Of a stretch of DNA of 64,000 nucleotides, positions 31,081-39,684 are shown in pieces; within the stretch, counting starts at the first letter, position 1; every line of letters starts with the position of its first letter. Both the position numbers and the translations under genes were made by a program. The notes under the pieces were generated by a model. That model ran no database searches. It was not told where the DNA came from and saw only the letters and a list, made by a program, of their open reading frames with translations. The stretch comes from Vagococcus coleopterorum (GTDB lineage: Bacteria > Bacillota > Bacilli > Lactobacillales > Vagococcaceae), in NCBI RefSeq assembly GCF_011303955.1, contig NZ_CP049886.1, forward strand, positions 744,001 through 808,000, in the 5' to 3' direction.

Positions 31081-31260
31081 ATGCCAATCGTTACAGTGAG
31101 TTTAATGGAAGGTCGTACGCCAGAACAAAAAGCAGCGATGATTAGTGAAGTAACTGATGCTATCGTGCGGACAACAGGTGCTAAAAAAGAAGCTGTCAGT
31201 ATTATTATCAATGATATGAAAAAAGAAAATTACGGTTTAGGTGGCAATCAAACAAAATAA
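31081..31260 (+). CDS. 4-oxalocrotonate tautomerase family protein
   Basis: A 59 aa protein. After Met removal the catalytic N-terminal proline is present (MPIVTVSLMEGRTPEQKAAM). EVTDAIVRTTGAKKEAVSII and the glycine-rich end YGLGGNQ fit the tautomerase hexamer family (XylH/YwhB-like). The physiological substrate is not known for most Gram-positive members. RBS AAAGGAGG at about 8 nt. It lies 30 bp after the 57 aa gene, so it is third in the unit. Confidence 0.9.
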   Translation: MPIVTVSLMEGRTPEQKAAMISEVTDAIVRTTGAKKEAVSIIINDMKKENYGLGGNQTK

Positions 31261-31319
31261 AGTAGCTTTAACCTTGATTTATCAAATAGTTCATGATTAA
31301 ATGAGAGTATATTAATATT

Positions 31320-31552
31320 AAATCTATGCGAAAGACACCATGTCTTGTCAGCTGTTTACAGAGAGGGAAACATTAGCTGGAAGTTTTCTAAACAAGCCCA
31401 AGAGATGACTACTTTCAAGAATTTAGTTAAAGCTAAGTCGGTCGTACCGTTATCACGTGAAGAGAGAATTAGAGATAATTCTGAATTTAGGTGGTACCAC
31501 GATCATATCGTCCTAGTGTTTTGCGAAAGCAAAATGCTGGGGCGTTTTTTTA
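31320..31552 (+). promoter_or_regulatory. T-box riboswitch leader of thrS
   Basis: The conserved T-box AGGTGGTACCACG is at 31489-31501 and is followed by a terminator: CGTCCTAGTGTTTTGC (31509-31524) / GCAAAATGCTGGGGCG (31529-31544) plus seven T. The upstream 31325-31440 segment has the size and GAGAGGGAAACATTAGCTGG-type sequence of stem I. The leader senses uncharged tRNA(Thr) and controls read-through into thrS. A threonine ACT triplet occurs in GATGACTACTTTC near 31407, but I cannot prove it is the specifier. Confidence 0.95.
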
Positions 31553-31598
31553 TTAGTTTTAGTGACCAACGCAGAGAAAATAAAAGGGGGAGTTTTAC

Positions 31599-33548
31599 AT
31601 GTCAGAGATTAAGATTACATTTCCAGATGGTGCAGTGAAAGAATTTGGTGCTGGTGTGACAACGAAAGAAGTCGCAGAAAGCATTAGTAAAAGTTTAGCT
31701 AAAAAAGCTTTAGCAGGAAAATTCAATGGAGAATTAGTTGATTTAGTAAAACCACTAGATGCGGATGGTTCATTAGAAATCGTGACACCTGATCACGAAG
31801 ATGCTTTACAAATTTTACGCCACTCAACTGCTCACTTAATGGCTAATGCGGTTCGTCGTTTATATCCAACGATTCACTTTGGTGTAGGACCAGCGATTGA
31901 TAATGGTTTCTACTACGATACTGATAATGGTGAAAACCCAATTACTGAAGAAGATTTACCAAAAATTGAAGCTGAGATGATGGCGATTGTGAAAGAGAAC
32001 AATCCAATCGTTCGTAAAGTAGTTTCTAAAGAAGAAGCGCTTGAACTATTTAAAGAAGATCCGTATAAAGTAGAACTAATTACTGACTTACCAGCTGATG
32101 AAGAAATTACTGTTTATGACCAAGGTGATTTTGTTGATTTATGTCGTGGGGTTCACGTGCCATCAACAGGTCGTATTCAAGTCTTCAAATTATTATCAGT
32201 TGCCGGTGCCTACTGGAGAGGGAATTCTGATAACCACATGATGCAACGTGTCTACGGAACAGCTTTCTTTGATAAAAAAGAATTGAAAGAATACATGCAA
32301 TTCCGTGAAGAAATGAAAGAACGCGATCACCGTAAACTAGGTAAAGAACTTGGTTTATTCATGACAAATAGTGATGTGGGTGCAGGCTTACCATTCTGGT
32401 TACCAAATGGTGCGACAATCCGTCGTGTTGTTGACCGTTATATCACTGATAAAGAAATTAGCTTAGGCTACCAACATGTTTACACACCAATCATGGCTAA
32501 TGTAGAATTCTACAAAACGTCAGGTCACTGGGATCACTACCATGAAGATATGTTCCCGCCAATGGATATGGGTGACGGCGAGATGTTAGTCCTACGTCCG
32601 ATGAACTGCCCACACCACATGATGGTTTATAAAAATGAAGTTCACAGTTACCGTGAATTGCCAATCCGTATCGCGGAACTTGGTATGATGCACCGTTATG
32701 AGAAGAGTGGTGCGTTATCAGGCTTACAACGTGTCCGTGAAATGACATTAAATGATGGACACACATTTGTTCGTCCTGACCAAATTAAAGATGAGTTCAA
32801 ACGTACAATTGAATTAATGGTTGCTGTTTATGAAGACTTCAACATCACAGATTACAAATTCCGCTTAAGTTACCGCGATCCAGAAAATACTGAAAAGTAT
32901 TTTGATGATGATCAAATGTGGGATAAAGCTCAAAAAATGATTAAAGAAGCCGTTGATGAAATGGGTCTTGAATATGTGGAAGCTGAAGGTGAAGCTGCTT
33001 TCTATGGTCCAAAACTTGATGTTCAAGTTAAGACTGCCATGGGTATTGAAGAAACATTATCAACGATTCAATTAGATTTCTTGTTACCAGAACGTTTTGA
33101 TTTAACATACGTTGGTGAAGATGGTGAAAATAACCACCGTCCAGTTGTTATTCACCGAGGTATCGTATCAACAATGGAACGTTTCGTTGCTTACTTAACA
33201 GAAGTTTACAAAGGAGCCTTCCCAACTTGGTTAGCACCAATCCAAGGAACAATCATTCCAGTAAGTAATGAACACCACATGGATTACTCATTCGAGATTA
33301 AAGAACGTCTTGAAAAACTAGGTTTACGTTTCCAAGTAGATGAACGTAACGAAAAAATGGGTTATAAGATCCGTGCCTCACAAACACAAAAAATCCCTTA
33401 TCAATTAGTTGTCGGGGATAAAGAGGTTGAAGCTGGTGAAGTCAACGTCCGTAAATACGGAAGTAAAGAAACAACTTCAATGGCATTAGAAGATTTTGTA
33501 ACAGCTGTGACAACAGAAGTTCAAAACTATAGCCGACCAACAGAATAA
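31599..33548 (+). CDS. thrS: Threonyl-tRNA synthetase
   Basis: 649 aa class II synthetase. The N-terminal TGS domain ([24 protein letters not shown]) is followed by an editing domain with [16 protein letters not shown] and [11 protein letters not shown]. The catalytic core has [11 protein letters not shown] (zinc ligands), the motif 2 region [14 protein letters not shown] and motif 3 [13 protein letters not shown]. The C-terminal anticodon-binding domain follows ([18 protein letters not shown]). RBS AAAGGGGGAG. Expression is governed by the T-box leader directly upstream. Confidence 0.98.
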   Translation: MSEIKITFPDGAVKEFGAGVTTKEVAESISKSLAKKALAGKFNGELVDLVKPLDADGSLEIVTPDHEDALQILRHSTAHLMANAVRRLYPTIHFGVGPAIDNGFYYDTDNGENPITEEDLPKIEAEMMAIVKENNPIVRKVVSKEEALELFKEDPYKVELITDLPADEEITVYDQGDFVDLCRGVHVPSTGRIQVFKLLSVAGAYWRGNSDNHMMQRVYGTAFFDKKELKEYMQFREEMKERDHRKLGKELGLFMTNSDVGAGLPFWLPNGATIRRVVDRYITDKEISLGYQHVYTPIMANVEFYKTSGHWDHYHEDMFPPMDMGDGEMLVLRPMNCPHHMMVYKNEVHSYRELPIRIAELGMMHRYEKSGALSGLQRVREMTLNDGHTFVRPDQIKDEFKRTIELMVAVYEDFNITDYKFRLSYRDPENTEKYFDDDQMWDKAQKMIKEAVDEMGLEYVEAEGEAAFYGPKLDVQVKTAMGIEETLSTIQLDFLLPERFDLTYVGEDGENNHRPVVIHRGIVSTMERFVAYLTEVYKGAFPTWLAPIQGTIIPVSNEHHMDYSFEIKERLEKLGLRFQVDERNEKMGYKIRASQTQKIPYQLVVGDKEVEAGEVNVRKYGSKETTSMALEDFVTAVTTEVQNYSRPTE

Positions 33549-33553
33549 TATTT

Positions 33554-33588
33554 GCAAAAACCAGGCCTCTGAGGTCTGGTTTTTATTT
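33554..33588 (+). terminator. thrS terminator
   Basis: AAAAACCAG...CTGGTTTTT with inner CCTC/GAGG, followed by T residues. Confidence 0.88.
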
Positions 33589-33664
33589 CTTAAAAGAACT
33601 CTTAAGAGAGGCGGTATGACTTGCACCTATAGTTAATTAATGAGATACTTTTAAAAGGAAAATA

Positions 33665-33724
33665 AACGTCATCTTAGGACGTAAACAAATAGAATTGTTT
33701 GTTGCGCAAGTAGCTTAAGATGAG
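33665..33724 (+). promoter_or_regulatory. Structured leader element upstream of pbpB
   Basis: CATCTTA (33670-33676) pairs with TAAGATG (33716-33722) and encloses AAACAA...TTGTTT (33683-33701). A competing hairpin ACGTC...GACGT (33667-33682) shares bases with the outer stem. No T run follows, so a translational or stability role is more likely than attenuation. Not matched to a known riboswitch. Confidence 0.4.
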
Positions 33725-33750
33725 TCTGATAGAACGAAAGGACCACGACT

Positions 33751-35883
33751 ATGCTTGGTAAAATCAAACGTAAATTTCAAGAAGTAACTGACTCCCACAA
33801 AGAAGTGGCACCGACAGTTGTTCATAAAAAAAATCACATTCCATTTCGCTTGAATTTTTTATTCTTTATTGTCTTTGGCTTGTTTGTAGCATTGCTAATT
33901 CAACTAGCCTATTTACAGTTAGCGAATGGACAATTTTTTAATACTAAAATTAAATGGGATCAAAAAACAACGATAAAAGGCAATGCTCCCCGTGGTCAAA
34001 TCTATGATCGTAATGGTAAGGTCTTAGTGGAAAATACGTCTAAACAAGCGGTATTATACACGAAACCTAAGAATATGAGTGGTGAAAAATTATTAGAAAC
34101 CGCCAAAAAAATCACTGAGATTATTTCAATCGATGCTGACAATGTAACGGATCGTGATAAAAAAGATTACTGGCTAGCAGATCCTGACCATTTAAAAGAA
34201 GCTCAAGGGCGATTAAAAAAATCAGAAAAAGTAGATGCTAAAGGGAATTTTTTAAGTAATGATGTCGTGTATCAAAATACTTTAGACAAAGTAACAGAAG
34301 CTGAGATTGATTATAGTAAAGATGAGGAAAAGGTTATTTCCGTCTTCAAACGAATCAGTGGCGCACAAGAAATGACACCTGTCTACGTGAAAACAGACGA
34401 TGTCACAACTGAAGAAGTAGCTCGTGTTGGTGAAAGCATGGGAGATATTCCAGGCTTGTCAGCGGGAGTGGACTGGGAAAGAAGTTACCCCGAAGATGAA
34501 TTCTTAGGAACTATCCTTGGTCGTGTATCCACTGAGAAAAATGGTTTGCCGGCTGAAGAACGAAACCGGTATGTGGCAAATGGTTATGCGGTTAATGACC
34601 GTGTTGGGTTAAGTTATATTGAAAAATATTACGAGACGGCTTTAAAAGGGACCAAGTCTAATCTTGAAATGAAATTGACAGAAGATGGACAACGTGTTGA
34701 ATCAACAGTTGAGAAATACCCTGGTGAAAAAGGTAAAAATGTTGTCTTAACTATAGAGCAAGAATTCCAAGAAAAGATTGAAGATATCTTGTATCGTAAC
34801 TATGGACAATTAATGAACAGTGGCAAAACTCAGTATTCTGAAGGGATTTACGCTGTTGTAATGAATCCTAAAACCGGAGAAATTAATGCGTTAGCTGGTA
34901 TAAACCATGACTTGGATAGTGGCAAGTTATCGATGGATGCCTTGGGGACAATTAACAAATCATTTACACCGGGATCGGTAGTGAAACCTGCTACGATTAT
35001 GGCAGGCTGGCGTAATGGTGTTATTTCTGGAAATGAAGTATTAGTCGATGAACCCATTCAAATTATGGGGGATGCGGTTAAAGAATCGGTGTTTACTAAC
35101 GGTAAGTCTCGAGAAATGACCGCTGTTGAAGCGTTAAAAGATTCGTCAAACGTCTACATGATGAAAATTGCCTTTAAATTAATGGGCGAAACCTATTCTA
35201 AAAATATGGTCTTAGGAGATCATACAGATGTCTTTGCTACGCTTCGTAATAACTATCAAGATTTTGGTTTAGGAACATCGACCGGTATTGATGTGGCAGG
35301 TGAATCTTTTGGATTATCAACTAAAGATTATTACCAACCGAACGGCACTTTAATTCAAGGTCGTATGGGTAACTTACTCGATTTATCATATGGTAACTTT
35401 GATACTTACACGCCAATTCAATTAGCACAATATGTTAGTACAATTGCCAACAATGGTGTGAAACTAGCTCCGCGCATTGTAAAAGGTCTATATAGCAATG
35501 ACCCTGATGGTAAGTTGGGTGGCATGGAATTAGCGACCAAACCTAAAGTAATGGCTCATGTTGGTTCACAGGATCAATATGATATTATTCATGAAGGAAT
35601 GTATCAAGTTGTTAACGAAGGAGGTTCAGGTATGTGGATGGACGGCACGAAATATACAGCCTCTGCCAAAACAGGTACTGCCGAAGTTCCAAAAGATAAT
35701 CCAAATGACCCGGACAATCCGATTGAGCTATATAATAGTACAATGATCGCTTACGCACCGTCGGATGACCCTAAAGTGAGTGTGTCATTAGTTATTCCTC
35801 ATATTAGTGATGAAGCAGATAAAATGAATTCGCAAGTAACAAAAGAAATTTTAGATGCCTATTATGATTATTTTGAAAAATAA
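33751..35883 (+). CDS. pbpB: Class B penicillin-binding protein (PBP2B-type transpeptidase)
   Basis: 710 aa monofunctional transpeptidase anchored by one N-terminal TM (about 33-55, LNFLFFIVFGLFVALLIQLA). A PBP dimerisation domain (APRGQIYDRNGKVL, DYWLADPDHLKEA) precedes the transpeptidase domain with catalytic S409 in PGSVVK, SSN (KDSSNVYMMK) and KTG (SAKTGTAEV). This family works at the septum with FtsW. Full length; RBS GAAAGGACC. It has its own leader and terminator, so it appears monocistronic. Confidence 0.93.
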   Translation: MLGKIKRKFQEVTDSHKEVAPTVVHKKNHIPFRLNFLFFIVFGLFVALLIQLAYLQLANGQFFNTKIKWDQKTTIKGNAPRGQIYDRNGKVLVENTSKQAVLYTKPKNMSGEKLLETAKKITEIISIDADNVTDRDKKDYWLADPDHLKEAQGRLKKSEKVDAKGNFLSNDVVYQNTLDKVTEAEIDYSKDEEKVISVFKRISGAQEMTPVYVKTDDVTTEEVARVGESMGDIPGLSAGVDWERSYPEDEFLGTILGRVSTEKNGLPAEERNRYVANGYAVNDRVGLSYIEKYYETALKGTKSNLEMKLTEDGQRVESTVEKYPGEKGKNVVLTIEQEFQEKIEDILYRNYGQLMNSGKTQYSEGIYAVVMNPKTGEINALAGINHDLDSGKLSMDALGTINKSFTPGSVVKPATIMAGWRNGVISGNEVLVDEPIQIMGDAVKESVFTNGKSREMTAVEALKDSSNVYMMKIAFKLMGETYSKNMVLGDHTDVFATLRNNYQDFGLGTSTGIDVAGESFGLSTKDYYQPNGTLIQGRMGNLLDLSYGNFDTYTPIQLAQYVSTIANNGVKLAPRIVKGLYSNDPDGKLGGMELATKPKVMAHVGSQDQYDIIHEGMYQVVNEGGSGMWMDGTKYTASAKTGTAEVPKDNPNDPDNPIELYNSTMIAYAPSDDPKVSVSLVIPHISDEADKMNSQVTKEILDAYYDYFEK

Positions 35884-35884
35884 T

Positions 35885-35921
35885 AAAAAAGACTGTGGTA
35901 ATCCCACAGTCTTTTTTTTAT
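35885..35921 (+). terminator. pbpB terminator
   Basis: AAAAAAGACTGTGG and CCACAGTCTTTTTT around a 4-nt loop, ending in eight T. Confidence 0.92.
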
Positions 35922-35992
35922 ATATTAAATAACGTATATTTCATACAAGAAAAAAAGCATTTTTTGTTTTCAAGTTTTTAAAAGGGTATCAT

Positions 35993-36021
35993 TTGAACAG
36001 AACAGCGCTTTCATATATACT
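35993..36021 (+). promoter_or_regulatory. Promoter of BspA-type surface protein gene
   Basis: TTGAAC (35993-35998), a 17-nt spacer and TATACT (36016-36021). The RBS AAGGGGG and the ATG at 36056 follow. Confidence 0.7.
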
Positions 36022-36055
36022 AAAGTTGTAAATGATTTTGTATAAGGGGGATTAT

Positions 36056-37813
36056 ATGAATAACATAATGAAGAGGTTTATATGTGGCGTATTGTTAATA
36101 AATTCATTTTTCGGAGCGACAATGTTTGCAGAAGAAAAAACAACAGAGCAACATCAATCAAGTTCTGAATCGATTGAGTTCAAGGAATCAATGGATCCGC
36201 TTGTAAGCTCTGATTCAAGTGAAGAGAGTTCTTCCCAAGAGAAATCATCAGAAACAGAGATGGAAACAGCTAAAACAGATAGTAAAAGTCAAACATCAGA
36301 ATCACAAGAAAAAACAAAAGAAAAAAAAGAAAGTTCAACATCGGCTTCAGAAAATAAATCTGAAACGAAAGAAGAAAAGAAAAATAAAGTGGCCGATAAG
36401 ATTGTCAAATGGAATAAGACAATCGAGATCGAAATTGATGGGGATCATGCCATTATCAAAGGTGGTACCATCACTAATCCAAACCAATTACGACCGGTTA
36501 TTACACCAAAAATCCAAGAAATTACTTTTTCAGAACCATTAAAAATTATTGGTTCAGCTGAGCAAATGTTTGGTCAAATGCATAATTTGAAAAAAATAAA
36601 TGGTTTCGAAAATGTTGATACAAGTGAAGTAACAAATATGGTTGGAATGTTTGCACAATGTTTAGAATTGTCTGAAATTAACTTAGCACATTTTAATACT
36701 AAAAACGTGACTGACATGATGGGCATGTTTTATGAATGTAAAGCAGTCAATCACTTAGATTTAAGTTCTTTTAAGACTACAAAAGTTCAAGATATGCAAA
36801 TTATGTTTTTCAATTGTAGCAATTTAGAAACGGTAAATTTTTCAAGTTTTGATACAAGTAATGTTTTAAATATGTATTCAATGTTTATCAATTGTACACA
36901 GTTAAAAGAACTAGATTTATCGAATTTTGAGACAAGTAAGGTTGAAGACATGTGTTTAATGTTTTCAGGCTGTCGTAACTTAAAGAAGCTGAACATTGAA
37001 AATTTTAATACATTACACAGTCCTAGTGATTTTGGAATTTATCCAGATAAGCCGATAACAAAACTATCGGAAATCACTCTAGGAAAAAATCATAAGTTTT
37101 CAAGTGCCTTTCCAAGAGTTGATTTATCCAGTGAAGCACATACTGGAAAATGGATAAACGTTGGTGACGGTTCAATAGATGAGCCAAAAGGTACTAATGT
37201 TTGGACTTCAAAAGAATTAGGCAGTAATTATAGCGGCGGCCACCATGCTGATACTTATGTTTGGGAAAAAGTTGCTACAACTGAAACAGAGGATACAGAT
37301 GATTCTGATAGTTCTGATGGTTCAGAAGCACCAGGCGGTTCAGATAGTGAAGACAGTTCTGAAGAACCAGGAAATTCTGACGGTGAAAGCAGTTCAGAAA
37401 CATCAGATAGTTCAGAAAATTCAGATAGTGAAGGAAGCAAAGATGGTTCTTCTGACACAGATTCTAAGTCTTCTGAAAAGGCTGAAGATAGTTTAACAGA
37501 TAACAAAAACGATCAAACATCCGATGCAAAAAAAGGGTCAGAAGATCCAGCTTCAAAGAAACCATTTAAATTCCAAGATTTAGTTAGAAAACATGCGGAA
37601 GAATTTGATAATAGATACAAACAAAAACTGCTAACTTTCTTAGATGATAATCCAAGTGATACTAAGACTGATGCGAAAAAAGAGAGTAAATTCGTTAAGT
37701 GGTTACCACAAACAGGTGAACAGCGTAACTTTGTCTTGTCGGTTATTGGTTTCCTAATTATTGTTGTAGTTAGTACATTAGGCTATAAAAGTTATGTAAA
37801 ACGTAAAAAATAA
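36056..37813 (+). CDS. BspA-type leucine-rich repeat (DUF285) LPQTG surface protein
   Basis: 585 aa from the ATG at 36056 (AGGGGG 8 nt upstream). A Sec signal peptide (about 1-25, ending TMFAEE) is followed by a Ser/Glu/Lys-rich low-complexity stretch (about 30-115). At least five DUF285 repeats follow (TSEVTNMVGMF, TKNVTDMMGMF, TTKVQDMQIMF, TSNVLNMYSMF, TSKVEDMCLMF, each followed by C/L-rich LDLSSF-type text). Then come a Ser/Asp/Glu-rich stalk (about 405-500), a basic helical stretch, and the sorting signal LPQTGE + hydrophobic + KRKK. The protein is sortase-anchored; adhesive or host-binding roles are known for BspA proteins, but the ligand here is unknown. It is monocistronic. Confidence 0.9.
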   Translation: MNNIMKRFICGVLLINSFFGATMFAEEKTTEQHQSSSESIEFKESMDPLVSSDSSEESSSQEKSSETEMETAKTDSKSQTSESQEKTKEKKESSTSASENKSETKEEKKNKVADKIVKWNKTIEIEIDGDHAIIKGGTITNPNQLRPVITPKIQEITFSEPLKIIGSAEQMFGQMHNLKKINGFENVDTSEVTNMVGMFAQCLELSEINLAHFNTKNVTDMMGMFYECKAVNHLDLSSFKTTKVQDMQIMFFNCSNLETVNFSSFDTSNVLNMYSMFINCTQLKELDLSNFETSKVEDMCLMFSGCRNLKKLNIENFNTLHSPSDFGIYPDKPITKLSEITLGKNHKFSSAFPRVDLSSEAHTGKWINVGDGSIDEPKGTNVWTSKELGSNYSGGHHADTYVWEKVATTETEDTDDSDSSDGSEAPGGSDSEDSSEEPGNSDGESSSETSDSSENSDSEGSKDGSSDTDSKSSEKAEDSLTDNKNDQTSDAKKGSEDPASKKPFKFQDLVRKHAEEFDNRYKQKLLTFLDDNPSDTKTDAKKESKFVKWLPQTGEQRNFVLSVIGFLIIVVVSTLGYKSYVKRKK

Positions 37814-37815
37814 TC

Positions 37816-37846
37816 AAAAGCTCAACAATTTGTTGAGCTTTTTTCA
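37816..37846 (+). terminator. Terminator of the BspA-type gene
   Basis: AAAAGCTCAACAA and TTGTTGAGCTTTT form a 13-bp stem followed by T residues. Confidence 0.9.
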
Positions 37847-37976
37847 CTTTAATTAGTGTGGGAAATTTGTAAAGTAACTTTACTTAACAAATTTGCTGAA
37901 AAGGGTAGAAATCAGGTTTTATTCATGGTATTATATTTCCAGTAAGTCATTTAATTTATAGCTTGGAGGGAATAAC

Positions 37977-38126
37977 ATGCGTGTTCATATCACTTTAGAA
38001 TGTACAGAATGTAAAGAACGTAACTATTTATCAAACAAAAACAAACGTAACAATCCTGATCGTTTAGAAGTTAAAAAATATTGTCCACGTGAGCGTAAAG
38101 TTACGCTTCACCGTGAAACTAAATAA
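37977..38126 (+). CDS. rpmG: 50S ribosomal protein L33
   Basis: 49 aa. [18 protein letters not shown] and [20 protein letters not shown] are the L33 signature. It keeps the first CxxC (C9, C12) and C36, but the fourth zinc ligand is replaced (CPRER), so zinc binding is doubtful; this may be a zinc-independent-like paralogue. The strong RBS TTGGAGGG lies 7 nt before the ATG. Monocistronic with its own terminator. Confidence 0.97.
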   Translation: MRVHITLECTECKERNYLSNKNKRNNPDRLEVKKYCPRERKVTLHRETK

Positions 38127-38135
38127 TAACGATTT

Positions 38136-38163
38136 AAACCACACTTTTGTGTGGTTTTTTTAT
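38136..38163 (+). terminator. rpmG terminator
   Basis: AAACCACAC and GTGTGGTTT around TTTT, followed by T residues. Confidence 0.9.
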
Positions 38164-38223
38164 TTTTAAAAATAGAGTGTCAGTTTATAGTATAGTAGAA
38201 TAAAGGGAGAGGAGATGGTTTAT

Positions 38224-38772
38224 TTGAAAGCAATGCTTAGAAAAAGTGGTATCCAACAATTAAAGGACCAATTAGCTCAAAGTCCAGATGCTAAGCAAGT
38301 AGAAGAGCGATTAATTCTCAAACAGTTATTCGAATCATCTCAATGGAAAAAAGCTAAAATCATTGCTACAACTAAAAGTATGCCCTATGAATTTGATACA
38401 ACAAGATTAATGGATGAGGCTTGGAATGCTGGCAAACGTTTATTACTCCCTAAAGTTTATAGTCAGGGACGAATGGAATTTGTTGAGGTCTTTCCAGAAA
38501 CTAGTTATACTATGACTAAGATTGGTGTGTCAGAACCAGTAAGTGAAACGATTATCGAGAAAAGTGACATTGATTTAATTGTGGTGCCAGGTGTTTTGTT
38601 TAATACAGATGGCTATCGCATTGGTTTTGGCGGGGGCTTTTATGATCGCTATCTAGCCGATTTCAAGGGTGAAACGTGTAGTCTAGTCTTTGAGGTTCAG
38701 TTAGGGCAAGAATGGCTTCCTGATAGGTATGATCAGCCAGTTAAACAGTTATATACTAAGATAGAGGTGTAA
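38224..38772 (+). CDS. 5-formyltetrahydrofolate cyclo-ligase
   Basis: 182 aa from TTG 38224. AGAGGAG lies 9 nt before this TTG but abuts the ATG at 38215 with no spacing, so TTG is the better start. It converts 5-formyl-THF to 5,10-methenyl-THF using ATP. The N-terminal basic RKSGIQQLKDQL and LPKVYSQGRMEF fit the family, as does the glycine-rich active-site loop GFGGGFYDRYLADF. The next gene (rhomboid) begins 1 bp after the stop, so the two are translationally linked. Confidence 0.92.
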   Translation: MKAMLRKSGIQQLKDQLAQSPDAKQVEERLILKQLFESSQWKKAKIIATTKSMPYEFDTTRLMDEAWNAGKRLLLPKVYSQGRMEFVEVFPETSYTMTKIGVSEPVSETIIEKSDIDLIVVPGVLFNTDGYRIGFGGGFYDRYLADFKGETCSLVFEVQLGQEWLPDRYDQPVKQLYTKIEV

Positions 38773-38773
38773 A

Positions 38774-39520
38774 ATGAATTTAAAAAATAATCGGTATTAC
38801 CGTCAGTTTCAACGTTCGCCATGGATTACGTGGACATTATTAGGGATTCAATGTTTAATCTTTGTCTTGATGACAGTAGATGGTATTCGTTATGGTATTG
38901 GTTTCGATGGAACTAAGAGTATCGGTTTGCTATTAAAATATGGTGCTATGAATCAACAAGTGGTCATGGAAACTGGGGAATTTTGGCGGTTCATTATGCC
39001 GATCTTTATCCACATCGGTTGGCTGCATTTATTAGTAAACTCAATGACCTTATACTTTATTGGATTTAGACTAGAAGGCTTAATTGGTCACTGGCGCTTT
39101 TTATGTGTTTATTTATTGTCAGGGATTGCAGGTAACTTAGCCAGTTTTGCTTTTAGTAGTCCAGCTACAGTTTCAGCAGGTGCTAGCACGGCGCTATTTG
39201 GAATGTTTGCTTATTTCTATGCTTTAGGAAAAGTTTACCCGCATCACCCGCAAATTAGTTTTATGGCGAAGCAAATGGGGACCTTAATCGCTGTTAACTT
39301 ATTCTTCAATTTATTTAGTAGTCAAATTGATATGTGGGGTCATATTGGTGGCGCAATTGGTGGCTTTTTATTAGGATTTATCGTCGGTATTCCTAAGTTA
39401 CGTAATAGCCAATTTCAGTCATCAAGGATTGACCGTCACAGTCAAGTTCGGGCAAGTATTGCCTTAGTATTTTTATTGGCGATGTGTTTCTTATATGTCT
39501 ATCGCCTGTATACTATCTAA
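38774..39520 (+). CDS. Rhomboid-family intramembrane serine protease
   Basis: A 248 aa polytopic membrane protein with about seven TM segments. The catalytic Ser is S138 in SAGASTALFGMFAY and the catalytic His H190 in MWGHIGGAIGG; the HLLVNSMTLYFIG loop is also conserved. It is equivalent in position and size to YqgP/GluP of Bacillus, which cleaves membrane proteins. It follows the 5-formyl-THF cyclo-ligase gene by 1 bp, as in other Firmicutes. Confidence 0.95.
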   Translation: MNLKNNRYYRQFQRSPWITWTLLGIQCLIFVLMTVDGIRYGIGFDGTKSIGLLLKYGAMNQQVVMETGEFWRFIMPIFIHIGWLHLLVNSMTLYFIGFRLEGLIGHWRFLCVYLLSGIAGNLASFAFSSPATVSAGASTALFGMFAYFYALGKVYPHHPQISFMAKQMGTLIAVNLFFNLFSSQIDMWGHIGGAIGGFLLGFIVGIPKLRNSQFQSSRIDRHSQVRASIALVFLLAMCFLYVYRLYTI

Positions 39521-39575
39521 GCGGTAAACTTTAAAAATAACCAAATCTATGTCATAATAGAACTATAATAAAATA

Positions 39576-39659
39576 GACAGTCGGTTGGGCAGATATGCTT
39601 TCAAGGTTTTTTCTTCAAAGGGCGGGAAGAAAATTGAAAGTCATACTGTCCATTTTTTT
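39576..39659 (+). promoter_or_regulatory. Structured leader with terminator before the antiporter gene
   Basis: GACAGT (39576-39581) pairs with ACTGTC (39645-39650). Inside, CTTTCAA (39598-39604) pairs with TTGAAAG (39634-39640), stacked on TTTTCTTC (39609-39616) with GAAGAAAA (39626-39633). A 13-nt G-rich bulge on the 5' side (CGGTTGGGCAGAT) and the loop AAAGGGCGG remain single-stranded. Seven T follow at 39653-39659, so the whole element is an intrinsic terminator. It could end the rhomboid transcript or act as a ligand-controlled attenuator of the antiporter. Confidence 0.55.
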
Positions 39660-39684
39660 GTCTAAAAATTGAGAGGATGTTTTG

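Noticed and set aside
31400..31412. ACT as the T-box specifier codon
   Set aside because: The threonine triplet is in a plausible place, but I could not fold stem I reliably. Mentioned only as a possibility.
36219..36542. 107 aa Lys-rich frame within the BspA-type gene
   Set aside because: An out-of-frame reading of the low-complexity region; no RBS and no domain.
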